Shown: positions 16,102 through 24,815 of the stretch, in pieces
Layout of the letters: the number at the start of each line of letters is the position of its first letter
Position numbering within the stretch: the first letter of the stretch is position 1
Assembly: GCA_944322935.1 (NCBI GenBank)
Contig: CALUQO010000026.1
Location: forward strand, 1 to 37,855
Direction: 5' to 3'
From: Candidatus Gastranaerophilales bacterium
GTDB taxonomy: Bacteria; Cyanobacteriota; Vampirovibrionia; Gastranaerophilales; Gastranaerophilaceae
DNA: 37,855 nucleotides
Notes under the pieces: model-generated
The model's database searches: none
What the model saw: only the letters and a program-made list of their open reading frames with translations
What the model was told of the DNA's origin: nothing
Made by a program: the position numbers and the translations under genes

Positions 16102-16455
16102 ATGGTTAATTCTATCAGTTCATATTCAACCTCCGGTGTTCAATCAACAAGTACAAATCAGCTGAGCGAAGAAGAAAAGAAAAAGAAAAAAGCTCAGGAA
16201 GACGGACTATATTCATATAATAATCAATCAAGCACTACTTCTGAAAATACTTCTACTACACAGGTGACAGAAGATACTGCGCGCTCAACAGCGCAATCTT
16301 ATATTGCAAGTTTGAAAGCGCAGTATCCTCAGCTTGCGTCAAAACTGGATGCTTATTATTCAAGTTTGGACTTTTCTTCTTTAATTCAGGATGCAACTTC
16401 GGTATCTGATATAAGAGCCTACATTTACAGTGAAACTCAAGGCTTTTTAAAATAA
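16102..16455 (+). CDS. Small Ser/Thr-rich protein
   Basis: 117 residues from ATG 16102. AAGGAG at 16091-16096 is five bases away, so the upstream in-frame start at 16084 is rejected. The N-terminal half is Ser/Thr/Gln-rich with an EEEKKKKK charge block (about 23-32) and looks disordered. The C-terminal half (about 60-117) is a compact, probably helical domain (ARSTAQSYIASLKAQYPQLASKLDAYY). It has no signal peptide and no known family. A well-formed terminator follows, so the gene is expressed as a single unit and probably strongly. Confidence 0.65.
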   Translation: MVNSISSYSTSGVQSTSTNQLSEEEKKKKKAQEDGLYSYNNQSSTTSENTSTTQVTEDTARSTAQSYIASLKAQYPQLASKLDAYYSSLDFSSLIQDATSVSDIRAYIYSETQGFLK

Positions 16456-16480
16456 TTTGTGTATTATGCAAACGCAACTG

Positions 16481-16530
16481 AATATATCCTCTCTGACGAA
16501 AGTTGTTAATGTCAGGGGGGATATTATTTT
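16481..16530 (+). terminator. Intrinsic terminator after the 16102 gene
   Basis: ATATCCTCTCTGAC pairs with GTCAGGGGGGATAT, including two G-U pairs, around a 13-base loop (16498-16510). A T-rich run (TTATTTTTAT) follows at 16524-16533. Confidence 0.75.
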
Positions 16531-16538
16531 TATACAAA

Positions 16539-16564
16539 AGCAGCGATTCATAAAAATCGCTGCT
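16539..16564 (-). terminator. Intrinsic terminator after the gyrA-ycf23 operon
   Basis: AGCAGCGATT (16539-16548) and AATCGCTGCT (16555-16564) form a perfect 10-bp stem with a 6-base loop. On the minus strand it is followed by TTTTGTATAAAAA. It sits 28 bases after the ycf23 stop and back to back with the terminator of the convergent gene. Confidence 0.8.
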
Positions 16565-16591
16565 AAATAATAATCAAAATTATTTTACTAA

Positions 16592-17356
16592 CTATGCGTT
16601 AGCAGATTCTTTTTCTGCAACTTTTGAACCCTTAACAGCTTCAACAATTGCTGTAGCTGCAGCAATCATTTCAATGTCAGAGTTCAATTTGTTAACACAA
16701 GAACCGACGCCTACTGCACTTGCACCTGCAGCAATTGCCATCGGAACTGTAGTTGTTGTCAAACCTGATGCTGTCATAACAGGTATATCAACATTTCTTG
16801 CAAGTTCAATAGTGTTAGCAATAGAAACCTGAGCTGTTTCCAACAATGCTCTTGCACCTTCAGCTGTTGTATGTACGGTAGCTGCACCTTCTGTTTGGAT
16901 TAAATCAATATTTAATGCTTCCAATTCTTTTGCAAGTGCAATTTGTGAAGCAATATCAATGTGACCCGGAACAGTTACGCAAACAAATACGTTTGAATTA
17001 CCGATTAATGCCAAAGTTTCTTTAACAATATCAAGGATTTCTTCAGCTGACATTCTTAAACCTTTTTTGTACAGTGCATCAAAGTTGCCTACTTCAATAG
17101 CGTCTGCGCCTGCCTTAACAGCCATAGCAAGATCTTGAGGAACGATTGAAGAAACAAATACCGGCAGAGATGTTGTTTCTTTAGCCATTTTAATGATTTC
17201 TTCTTTTGCAGCAACGTCTACTGCGCTTGCACCAGCCTTATCTGCAGCAATAACAACGTTTCTTACTCTGTTCATATCGAAATTGTCGATACCTGCTATA
17301 ATTTTTACAGCTCTTTTAGCTTCCAAATCTTTTCTGAATGATGTAATTCTTTTCAT
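16592..17356 (-). CDS. ycf23: Ycf23 / DUF561 family protein (TIM-barrel)
   Basis: 254 residues. The sequence follows the Ycf23 pattern known from cyanobacteria and red-algal plastids: KIIAGIDNFDMNRV near the start, ASAVDVAAKEEII, SLPVFVSSIVPQDL, GADAIEVGNFDALYKKGLR, LIQTEGAA, IPVMTASGLTTTTVPMAIAAGASAVGVGS. Strand-helix alternation and the C-terminal GASAVGVGS phosphate-binding-like loop indicate a (beta/alpha)8 barrel. The biochemical role of the family is unknown. It starts 22 bases after gyrA on the same strand, and a terminator follows, so gyrA and ycf23 form an operon. Confidence 0.88.
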   Translation of the reverse strand: MKRITSFRKDLEAKRAVKIIAGIDNFDMNRVRNVVIAADKAGASAVDVAAKEEIIKMAKETTSLPVFVSSIVPQDLAMAVKAGADAIEVGNFDALYKKGLRMSAEEILDIVKETLALIGNSNVFVCVTVPGHIDIASQIALAKELEALNIDLIQTEGAATVHTTAEGARALLETAQVSIANTIELARNVDIPVMTASGLTTTTVPMAIAAGASAVGVGSCVNKLNSDIEMIAAATAIVEAVKGSKVAEKESANA

Positions 17357-17378
17357 CTTAAACTTTACCTTTCTTTAT

Positions 17379-19955
17379 TTATTCTTCTTCGTTATTTTCT
17401 TCTGTATTTATATCCAACATACTCTGTTGAATAGAATTATCAACAGGTGTTGCATCAGCCTGTGCTGTTGATTCAGCACCAGCAGTATCTTCGTCGGAAT
17501 CTGTATTGACTATCTTGTTAATAGTACAAACCATATCACCGTCAGAGAGGTTTTGTATCTTAACGCCCGTAGCAGGTCTGCCCTGACGAGATATACAATC
17601 GGCTTTGATTCTTGATACTACGCCGTTTTGAGTTACAACCATGATTTCGTCTTTTTCTTCAACAATTGTCAATGCAACAAGTCTTGATGATGAAGTTTTG
17701 AACTTGGTTGCAATAAGACCGATACCGCCTCTGTTTTGTGGTCTGAACTCAGAAAGTTTAGAACGTTTTCCGAAACCGTCGGACGTTACAACAAGAAGGT
17801 CAGCATCGTAATCTCTCGGAACTATATCACAACCGATAATCTTATCACCGGCTCTCAGTTTCATTGAGTTTACGCCTCTTGCGCTTCTTCCGAGCGGACG
17901 CATATCACTGATAGGAAATCTTATTGCCATACCGCAGGAGGTGCCGATGATAACTTCATCGTTGTCCTGAGCTTGTTTTACCCAGCATAAAGTATCACCG
18001 TCTTCCAAACCGATGGCTATTATGCCGCTTTTTCTGATACTTTCAAAGTTATCAAGCGAAATTCTCTTAATATAGCCTTTTTGTGTAAGCATAATGAGAT
18101 TGGAAGCAGTTTTAAAGTCACTGACCGGTACAACGGCCGTGATTTGTTCATCCTGTTCAAGCGGAAGCACGTTAATAATAGGCAAACCTTTTGCCTGACG
18201 TCCGCCTTCCGGAAATTCGTAAACATTTAAACTGTAAACAGTACCTTTAGAACTGAAGAATAAAACTTTATCGTGCATCATTGCGGTAAAGAAGTGCTCA
18301 ACGTCGTCATCTTCTTTTGTCTTTATGCCGCCCTTGCCTCTTGTTGCTCTGTTCTGGCGTTCAAACGTATCCAGAGAGATTCTCTTTAAGTATCCCTGAC
18401 GTGTTATAAACACAGCCATAGGAAGGTTGGGAGTTAAGTCTTCGATAGTCATTTCATCGGCTTCAGGCACGATTTGGGTTCTTCTGTCGTCGCCGTATTT
18501 TTCTTTATCTTCTCTTAACTCGTCTTTGATAATATTAAGAACTTTTTGTCTGTCGGCAAGAATTGCTTCGTATTCTGCGATTTTCTTTTTGAGTTCTTCG
18601 TATTCGGATTTGATTTTATCCTGTTCCAATCCGGTCAAACGTCTTAATTGCATTTCAAGGATTGCGTTAGCCTGATCCGCATCAAGCCCGAATCTGCTCA
18701 TCAAGCCTGTTCTTGCTTCATCAGTGGTTTTTGATTTTTTAATTAACTCAATTACCTCATCAAGGCTGCCCAAGGCAATCAACAAACCTGCCAATATGTG
18801 GGCTCTGATTTTAGCTTTTTTCAAGAAGAAAATTGTTCTTCTTGTAACAACTTCTACCCTGTGTTCAACAAATTCGTTCAATACTTCGTAAAGATTCATC
18901 AAACGGGGCTGTTTACCGACAAGAGCAACCATATTAACGCCGAAGGTTGTGCTCAACTGGGTATATTTAAACAGATTGTTTTTAACGACTTCAGGTTTAG
19001 CATCACGTTTGAGTTCAATAACAATTCTCATACCTTCACGGTCGGATTCATCACGTAAGTCAGAAATACCGTCAATCTTTTTATCCCTTACAAGTTCTGC
19101 AATTTTTTCAATCAACAAAGCTTTGTTAACCTGATAAGGAATTTCTGTAACAATGATAGCTGTTCTGCCCTGACGTCCGCCTCCGCCAGGAATTTCTTCA
19201 AACTGGGCTACAGCCTTCATTTTTATCGAACCTCTACCTGTAGTGTAAGCTTGTTTTATGTCCTGTAAACCAACAATTGTTGCCGCTGTCGGGAAGTCAG
19301 GCCCTTTAATGTGTTCCATTAAGCCTTCAACTGTAATATCAGGATTGTCTATTAGAGCAATTGTTCCATCTACAACTTCATTGAGGTTGTGAGGCGGAAT
19401 ATTTGTCGCCATACCAACAGCAATACCGGATACACCGTTTAACAGAAGCATCGGAAGCCTTACCGGAAGTACAGAAGGCTCTTCCAAAGAACCATCAAAG
19501 TTCGGTGTAAAATCAACTGTTTCGCAATCAATATCCGCAAGCATTGATTGGGTAATTTTATGCATTCTTGCTTCCGTATAACGCATAGCTGCTGCTGAGT
19601 CGCCGTCTACGGAACCGAAATTGCCATGCCCTTCTATTGTTTGATATCTTGTTGAAAAATCCTGAGCCATACGAACAAGAGACTCATAAACTGCTATATC
19701 ACCGTGCGGGTGATATTTACCGAGAACTTCACCGACGATTCTGGCGCTTTTCTTAAACGGTTTATCAGGTGTCATCCCCAGTTCGTTCATCGCAAATAAA
19801 ATACGTCTGTGAACTGGTTTTAAACCATCTCTTACATCAGGAAGTGCACGTCCTACAATTACAGACATTGCATAGTCAATGTAAGAACGTTTCATTTCAT
19901 CTCTTATATTTACCGGTACTATTTTTCCGTCTTCAAATAAATTCTGCTGGCTCAA
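17379..19955 (-). CDS. gyrA: DNA gyrase subunit A
   Basis: 858 residues starting at TTG (19955), with AGGGGTGGAG just upstream. GyrA breaks and rejoins DNA while GyrB supplies ATP hydrolysis. The catalytic tyrosine is Y126 in AAMRYTEAR. In the quinolone-binding helix [10 protein letters not shown], the residue equivalent to E. coli S83 is I87 (ATA, 19695-19697) and D87 is E91. The C-terminal beta-pinwheel is present. Its box region reads [10 protein letters not shown], followed by [10 protein letters not shown], the form I associate with cyanobacterial GyrA. An acidic tail of about 40 residues (ending NTEENNEEE) closes the protein. gyrB is not in the window. Confidence 0.97.
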   Translation of the reverse strand: MSQQNLFEDGKIVPVNIRDEMKRSYIDYAMSVIVGRALPDVRDGLKPVHRRILFAMNELGMTPDKPFKKSARIVGEVLGKYHPHGDIAVYESLVRMAQDFSTRYQTIEGHGNFGSVDGDSAAAMRYTEARMHKITQSMLADIDCETVDFTPNFDGSLEEPSVLPVRLPMLLLNGVSGIAVGMATNIPPHNLNEVVDGTIALIDNPDITVEGLMEHIKGPDFPTAATIVGLQDIKQAYTTGRGSIKMKAVAQFEEIPGGGGRQGRTAIIVTEIPYQVNKALLIEKIAELVRDKKIDGISDLRDESDREGMRIVIELKRDAKPEVVKNNLFKYTQLSTTFGVNMVALVGKQPRLMNLYEVLNEFVEHRVEVVTRRTIFFLKKAKIRAHILAGLLIALGSLDEVIELIKKSKTTDEARTGLMSRFGLDADQANAILEMQLRRLTGLEQDKIKSEYEELKKKIAEYEAILADRQKVLNIIKDELREDKEKYGDDRRTQIVPEADEMTIEDLTPNLPMAVFITRQGYLKRISLDTFERQNRATRGKGGIKTKEDDDVEHFFTAMMHDKVLFFSSKGTVYSLNVYEFPEGGRQAKGLPIINVLPLEQDEQITAVVPVSDFKTASNLIMLTQKGYIKRISLDNFESIRKSGIIAIGLEDGDTLCWVKQAQDNDEVIIGTSCGMAIRFPISDMRPLGRSARGVNSMKLRAGDKIIGCDIVPRDYDADLLVVTSDGFGKRSKLSEFRPQNRGGIGLIATKFKTSSSRLVALTIVEEKDEIMVVTQNGVVSRIKADCISRQGRPATGVKIQNLSDGDMVCTINKIVNTDSDEDTAGAESTAQADATPVDNSIQQSMLDINTEENNEEE

Positions 19956-20000
19956 TTCTCCACCCCTAATTCAATACTATCGATAATTATCTACAGTAAA

Positions 20001-20028
20001 ATTGTAGCATAAACAAGAAGCGGTGCAA
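20001..20028 (-). promoter_or_regulatory. Candidate gyrA promoter
   Basis: On the minus strand TTGCAC (20023-20028) and TACAAT (20001-20006) are separated by 16 bases, about 46 bases before the TTG start. The -10 matches 5 of 6 and the -35 is weak. The remaining 20041-20202 holds no recognisable feature. Confidence 0.4.
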
Positions 20029-20202
20029 ATTGTTAATTAATTAAACGAACACCTGCTTTTGATGCATTTATCAAGCGTTTGTATTGAAAGGCTCCGGCCT
20101 GTGACAGAAATGTTTTTCGATTTTCACAAATACTTTATATTCCACACTTTACTTATACAAAAATATGTTTTATGAACTTTGTTCAAAAGCCGGCTTGACT
20201 AA

Positions 20203-21264
20203 CTATAAAAATTCTTCAACTGCATTTTTAACCATATCGACACTGATATCTTTTATGCAGTGATAATCTCTTTTGCAGGCATGTTTTTTCTTTAATCCGC
20301 ACGGCTGGCAGGGTAAATCAGTTTTTACAACAACAGATTTTTCTATCGCGGGTTTCCATTTTACAGGATTCATCGGGCCGAAAATCGCTGCTACAGGCAC
20401 TCCTACAGAAGCAGCAATATGAAGATTCCCGCTGTCACAGCCGACAATAAGGTCACATAGCTTTGTAAAAGCCAGAGTCTGTCTTAGTCCGAACTTTCCG
20501 CATAAATTAACCGGTTTAATTTTTAAATCGTCTTTGACATAAGACATTATTTCTTCATAAGTTTGCGAGTCATTTTTTGTACCGTTAAAAAGCACCTGCA
20601 CATTTTTTTCGTTGGAAAGCCATGTCACTACCTGCGCCCATTTTTGTTTTTCCCATTCTTTTTTGCGGTTTCCGCTCGTTGCATGCACTATAACCTTTTT
20701 CAGCTCTCTGTTCTCAGCTGCAATACAATCGTTGAGGACACTTTGAACCTGCTGTGTTTCAAACGGTTCAATCCAGTTTTCAAGGTAATTGTCCTTTACT
20801 TCAACACCGTCCTCTGTTAACACATCAAGAAAACAGTCTATCTCATGCCTGTTCTCAGCGTATTTAACCCTTTTTGTGAGCAAAAAGCCCCTTCCCTCGG
20901 TATCAAAGCCGATTCTCTCTTTTATTCCTGCCGCAAAAGCGAGAAAAGCACTGGAAAAAGAGCGTTTTAGCACATAGGCTCTGTCATATTTCTGTTCTTT
21001 AAGCAATTTTACGTATGTCCAGAAGGTTTTCTTTTCCTGACCCTCTTTATTTTCGTAGCGGTGTTTTTTTGTGGTGTCAAAATAGATAAAATTATCAACA
21101 TACGGGCATTTTTCGATAATCTCGCCTGACACGGGCGCAACAAGCATATCGATTTGAGCGTCCGGATATGCGTATCTCAAATTCCTTAAAAACGGGACAG
21201 TAAGCAGCGTGTCGCCAATAAACCTGTATCGCATCACAAGAATTTTTAGTTTTTTATTGTTCAT
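20203..21264 (-). CDS. Glycosyltransferase family 9 (ADP-heptose:LPS heptosyltransferase-like)
   Basis: 353 residues. The N-terminus ILVMRYRFIGDTLLTVPFLRNL is the family 9 signature. The C-terminal Rossmann domain has IVHATSGNRKKEW (about 192-204) and the nucleotide-sugar site CDSGNLHIAASVGVPVAAIFGP (about 276-297). A cysteine cluster near the end (C319-x2-C322-x7-C330-x5-C336) also occurs in some WaaF/WaaQ-type proteins. It overlaps lpxK by 11 bases, so it probably adds an inner-core sugar to lipid A. The exact donor is not known, since no heptose-synthesis gene is in the window. Confidence 0.88.
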   Translation of the reverse strand: MNNKKLKILVMRYRFIGDTLLTVPFLRNLRYAYPDAQIDMLVAPVSGEIIEKCPYVDNFIYFDTTKKHRYENKEGQEKKTFWTYVKLLKEQKYDRAYVLKRSFSSAFLAFAAGIKERIGFDTEGRGFLLTKRVKYAENRHEIDCFLDVLTEDGVEVKDNYLENWIEPFETQQVQSVLNDCIAAENRELKKVIVHATSGNRKKEWEKQKWAQVVTWLSNEKNVQVLFNGTKNDSQTYEEIMSYVKDDLKIKPVNLCGKFGLRQTLAFTKLCDLIVGCDSGNLHIAASVGVPVAAIFGPMNPVKWKPAIEKSVVVKTDLPCQPCGLKKKHACKRDYHCIKDISVDMVKNAVEEFL

Positions 21265-22327
21265 CCAAAAGCCCTCTCAAATCCAGCGACGGTTTTAGCT
21301 TGAGTGCATAAATCTCGTCTTTGGCTTCGGCAATGTCTTTTAGTTTTACAGCATCTTTTTCTGTTGTTATCATTGCTTCTGCGCCGTATTTGTTCTTTAA
21401 AATTCCCAGCTCTCTTAAATCAGCCGCGCAATAAATATGATGATCCGGAAAATCTTTTGTTTCCATAACATCAAACCGTCTTAAATACTTATAAAACTGC
21501 TCCGGCTGCGCAATTGCACTGAACGCAATCACCGCCTTTGCGTCATCAAGCGGCTCTCCCGTAATTATGTTATAAATCTCATCAGGCTCCATTGTACATA
21601 CAAAAGAGGGTTTTGAGTATTTTTTTCTTAAATATCTGGCAAAAGTTTTTGCTTTTTTGTCGTTGAAGTTTTTGTTAACAACAATAATCCTGTCCGCTCT
21701 TTTTATCTCCGACACCGGTTCTCTAAGCGCCCCGAGCGGCAAAACACAGCCGTTTGAAAACTGTTTTTCACTATCCACGACCAGTATGTTCAAATCGCGC
21801 TCGAGTTTTTGATGCTGATATCCGTCATCAAGAATCAGCTTTGTACAATGCAGTTCATTTTTTGCAAACTGTGCTGCTTTTGCCCTGTTTGAGCAGGTTA
21901 AAACAGCCGCCCCCTTGCAATGCTGTGCCAGCCAGAAAGGTTCATCGCCCGATTGCTTCGAAGTGTAATTTATTTTTTCACCGTCAGAAATTACATTGAC
22001 ATTCTTGTTAGAAAGCTCTCCGCCGTAACCCCGTGACAGGATTGCAGGATATTCGCCCTTTTTTACAAAATAATTTGCTATTTCCGCTGTAATCGGTGTT
22101 TTACCTGTTCCGCCGGTAGTAAGGTTGCCGACTGATATCGTATACTGATGCGGTCTGAAGGATTTAAGTATTCTTTTTCTGTACAAAAAGTTGCGCACCT
22201 TAACGGTTAACAGATACACAAGCGACGGAAAAGCAAGAAGCGCGTATAAAAAAGCTCCGCCGACAGCTTCCGCCGGCGTATAGTTTTTTTTGTAATGAAA
22301 TTTTGTTAAAAGTACTTTGACGTCCAT
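21254..22327 (-). CDS. lpxK: Tetraacyldisaccharide 4'-kinase LpxK
   Basis: 357 residues. LpxK phosphorylates the 4' position of the lipid A precursor at the inner membrane. The N-terminal membrane segment (about 22-45) is followed by the Walker A GNLTTGGTGKTP (67-78) and LSRGYGG (98-104). ILDDGYQHQKLERDLNILVVD is the conserved second motif. Finding it with a family 9 glycosyltransferase supports a true lipid A outer membrane. It starts 16 bases after the CNT transporter gene and overlaps the glycosyltransferase downstream. Confidence 0.94.
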   Translation of the reverse strand: MDVKVLLTKFHYKKNYTPAEAVGGAFLYALLAFPSLVYLLTVKVRNFLYRKRILKSFRPHQYTISVGNLTTGGTGKTPITAEIANYFVKKGEYPAILSRGYGGELSNKNVNVISDGEKINYTSKQSGDEPFWLAQHCKGAAVLTCSNRAKAAQFAKNELHCTKLILDDGYQHQKLERDLNILVVDSEKQFSNGCVLPLGALREPVSEIKRADRIIVVNKNFNDKKAKTFARYLRKKYSKPSFVCTMEPDEIYNIITGEPLDDAKAVIAFSAIAQPEQFYKYLRRFDVMETKDFPDHHIYCAADLRELGILKNKYGAEAMITTEKDAVKLKDIAEAKDEIYALKLKPSLDLRGLLDEQ

Positions 22328-22343
22328 TATTTTCTAATATAAA

Positions 22344-23624
22344 TTATAACAGAATACCGGCAATGCAAGCAGAAAGATAAGATGCAAGCGTACCGCAGAC
22401 AAGAGCCTTTACCCCTAATTTTGCGAGGTCTTTTCTTCTGTTTGGCGCAAGCTCTCCTATACCGCCTATCTGGATTGCAATAGAGCCGAGGTTTGCAAAC
22501 CCGCAAAGAGCAAATGTCGCAACAATAATACTTTTCGCGCTCAATACAGGTTTTAGCGCTGTAAGGTCAAGATATGCGATAAACTCGTTGAACACAAGTT
22601 TTGTTCCCATCAACGCCCCTACATTAACAGCCTCATCCAGAGGAACACCCATAACTATTGCAAACAGAGAAAATACAGCACCTAAAATTTCTTTCAATGA
22701 AAGGTGTGCTAAATCAATATGAATAAACGCAAGATTCATATGCAGATACTTAACCATAAACAATCCAAGATGGCCTAAAAACCAGTCCACCATCGAGATT
22801 AAAGCAGTCAGCGCAATAAGCATTGCAATGACATTAATAGATACTTTCATACCGTCAGAAGCACCGTGAGCAATTGAATCTATGAGATTTACGTGTGTTT
22901 TTTTGATTTCTACTTTAACCTCGTTTTTTGTCTGGGATTCTTCGGTTTCGGGGTATACGATTTTTGAAATAACGAGAGCCCCCGGCGCAGCCATAATTGA
23001 AGCAGCCAGCAAATATTCAGCAGGTATCCCCATCCCGACATACATTGCCATAACCCCGCCGGCGATACACGCCATAGAGCCTGTCATAGAAGCCAGAAGC
23101 TCGGACATTGTCATTGTGGCAAGGTATGGTTTAATCATAATTTGCGCCTCAACCTGTCCGACAAAAGCGGAGGCAATGTTAGACAAAGACTCAGCACCCG
23201 AAACATTCATCAGTTTGTACATTATTTTTGCGCAGAACTCGACCACTCTTTGCATTATGCCGTAATAATACAGAATATTTACAAGGATAAGTATAAAGAT
23301 AATAGTCGGAATCAACTTCAGTGCAAAGATAAATCCTGTTCCGGCGCCGAAAAGCTCTTCCATACGGTTCGGGCTGTTTGTTAAAACGCCGAACACAAAG
23401 TTTCCGCCCTCGTTTGAAAAATCAAGGATTTTCTGGATAAACATTCCGATATAATGAAAAATCTTCTGTCCGAGAGGAACTTTTAAAACAAAAACAGCCA
23501 GAAGCACCTGAAGGATAAATCCGGGGATGATTGTCTTTAGCGAAATTGCCTTTCTGTTATTAGACAGCCCGTAGGCTATGCCTAAAATAACTATAATCCC
23601 GATAATTCCGACAAATCTATCCAT
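22344..23624 (-). CDS. Concentrative nucleoside transporter (CNT/NupC family)
   Basis: 426 residues, highly hydrophobic, full length for bacterial CNTs, which import nucleosides with H+ or Na+. The core motifs are present: GQVEAQIMIKPYLATMTMSE (hairpin 1 and substrate site), ASIMAAPGALVISKI, and, near the end, LCGFANLGSIAIQIGGIGELAP (hairpin 2). AAGGAAG precedes the ATG. It is the first gene of the minus-strand group leading into lpxK and the glycosyltransferase. The functional link to lipid A is unclear, and the grouping may only be positional. Confidence 0.92.
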   Translation of the reverse strand: MDRFVGIIGIIVILGIAYGLSNNRKAISLKTIIPGFILQVLLAVFVLKVPLGQKIFHYIGMFIQKILDFSNEGGNFVFGVLTNSPNRMEELFGAGTGFIFALKLIPTIIFILILVNILYYYGIMQRVVEFCAKIMYKLMNVSGAESLSNIASAFVGQVEAQIMIKPYLATMTMSELLASMTGSMACIAGGVMAMYVGMGIPAEYLLAASIMAAPGALVISKIVYPETEESQTKNEVKVEIKKTHVNLIDSIAHGASDGMKVSINVIAMLIALTALISMVDWFLGHLGLFMVKYLHMNLAFIHIDLAHLSLKEILGAVFSLFAIVMGVPLDEAVNVGALMGTKLVFNEFIAYLDLTALKPVLSAKSIIVATFALCGFANLGSIAIQIGGIGELAPNRRKDLAKLGVKALVCGTLASYLSACIAGILL

Positions 23625-23816
23625 AACGCTTCCTTTTTATTCTGTTGTATTTATTGTACTTAAATAGCACTCAAAATACTAAACATTTTTGATATATTTA
23701 ATATATTTGTAACAATTATTATGAAATTTATTTATGTTTAACGGGAACTAATATACACGGCTTACTTAGTAATTCATTAGATTTTTGTTCAAAATTAACA
23801 TACATACGTCCGTTAT

Positions 23817-23844
23817 ATGACAATTTACAAAAATGGTGTAAAAT
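23817..23844 (+). promoter_or_regulatory. Candidate promoter of the YD-repeat exported protein gene
   Basis: ATGACA (23817-23822) and TAAAAT (23839-23844), each 5 of 6, lie 16 bases apart and about 70 bases upstream of the chosen ATG. The rest of 23625-23800 is AT-rich with no recognised element. Confidence 0.4.
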
Positions 23845-23915
23845 ATTATTAGATATGTATTAATACGTTGTGTATACCATTAGGACTTATTAAACTTCGA
23901 GGTTTTATATATTTT

Positions 23916-24392
23916 ATGAATAAATCTGTTTTATCTATTATTGCTTTTTTGATTTTACAATCAGTAATATTCGGTTCTGCTTACGCTGCATCAACTTATG
24001 CAGGCGGAGGACTCGGGTCTTCAATAAAAAACATTAATAAAACAGGAGTTAAGGTTAATCAGTACAACTCAAAATCAAATATATCCGTAGTTGAGTACGA
24101 TACTTACGGAGCTGAAACAGGTTACTATATAGAAGACGGTTTTGGCAATACAACAAAATATGATAAATATGGAAATAAGCTATCGCAATATGCTACCAAC
24201 CAGCCCGGAATCACCTATGTTTACGATAAATACGGACATACCGCAGGATATTTTAAACCCGTATCAAATACAAAAACTATGATTTATGACAAAACCGGAC
24301 AGCCGGTCGGTTATTTTTCTTCAGACGGAAGCGGATTTGTTAAAAAATATGATATGGATGGAACACACCTCAATACATACAAGCGCCTATAA
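23916..24392 (+). CDS. Exported protein built of 21-residue YD-type tandem repeats
   Basis: 158 residues from ATG 23916, chosen because it begins directly with a signal peptide (about 1-24, ending GSAYA). A TTG start 16 codons earlier would bury it. Residues 57-158 are four full copies and one 18-residue copy of a 21-residue repeat, consensus YDKYG...GYF......G with Y-D-x-x-G in each. Residues about 40-56 look like a decayed extra copy. The repeat resembles YD/RHS-type beta repeats but is in register with no gaps. The protein is probably a small beta-solenoid or sheet outside the cytoplasm. There is no anchor, lipobox or enzyme motif. Function unknown. Confidence 0.75.
   Translation: MNKSVLSIIAFLILQSVIFGSAYAASTYAGGGLGSSIKNINKTGVKVNQYNSKSNISVVEYDTYGAETGYYIEDGFGNTTKYDKYGNKLSQYATNQPGITYVYDKYGHTAGYFKPVSNTKTMIYDKTGQPVGYFSSDGSGFVKKYDMDGTHLNTYKRL
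24084..24389 (+). repeat. Five tandem 63-bp coding repeats
   Basis: Units start at 24084, 24147, 24210, 24273 and 24336, the last being 54 bases. Protein spacing is exact, while DNA identity is modest, mainly around TAYGATAAATAYGGA. The array is old or selected at the protein level. Confidence 0.75.
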
Positions 24393-24443
24393 ATACCTGA
24401 ATGTTAGCTGTGTGTTCGCATAAAACATAACGCGTGGTTAAAA

Positions 24444-24785
24444 TTACAGCTTGCTTACAATAAGACTTAAGACTGAAAATATTGCAGAGCCAAACAATGC
24501 ACTAAAAAATCCGTCGACCTCCAGCCCCGGAGCAATCCAGCCCGCAAGCATAAACAGCAGAGCATTTATTACCAGCGTGAACAAACCTATCGTAACTATG
24601 TTAACGGGCAAAGTCAGCAGCATTATCACAGGTTTTATAAATATATTTATGATTGCAATGATTACGCATGCCAGCATTGCCGCCCATATACTGCTTACGC
24701 TTATTCCGGGGATTAGCCAGGCAGTCAGCATAAGCGCCAGTGCAAAAAATACCCATTTGATTATCATTTTTACTATTGTGTTCAT
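24444..24785 (-). CDS. Four-helix membrane protein of the PF04020 (YvlD / 'phage holin IV') family
   Basis: 113 residues with four hydrophobic helices. The family pattern is clear: ALALMLTAWLIPGI, NIFIKPVIMLLTLPVNIVTIG (the conserved [NR]-x-x-x-[RK]-P-x-x-x-x-x-x-P-x-x-x-x-T-x-G core) and FALVINA-like LVINALLFMLAGWIAPG. Despite the holin label these are ordinary chromosomal membrane proteins. AAGGAG lies seven bases before the start. The same-strand metal-exporter gene lies just upstream. Confidence 0.85.
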   Translation of the reverse strand: MNTIVKMIIKWVFFALALMLTAWLIPGISVSSIWAAMLACVIIAIINIFIKPVIMLLTLPVNIVTIGLFTLVINALLFMLAGWIAPGLEVDGFFSALFGSAIFSVLSLIVSKL

Positions 24786-24815
24786 ATAAATTCTCCTTAG
24801 TTTTTAGTTTTCTAT

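Noticed and set aside
24444-24785. Phage remnant because of the 'holin' family name
   Set aside because: PF04020 members are ordinary chromosomal membrane proteins, and no other phage gene is nearby.
24451-24789. 112-codon open frame antisense to the PF04020 gene
   Set aside because: The minus-strand frame matches a known family and has AAGGAG. The antisense frame has neither.
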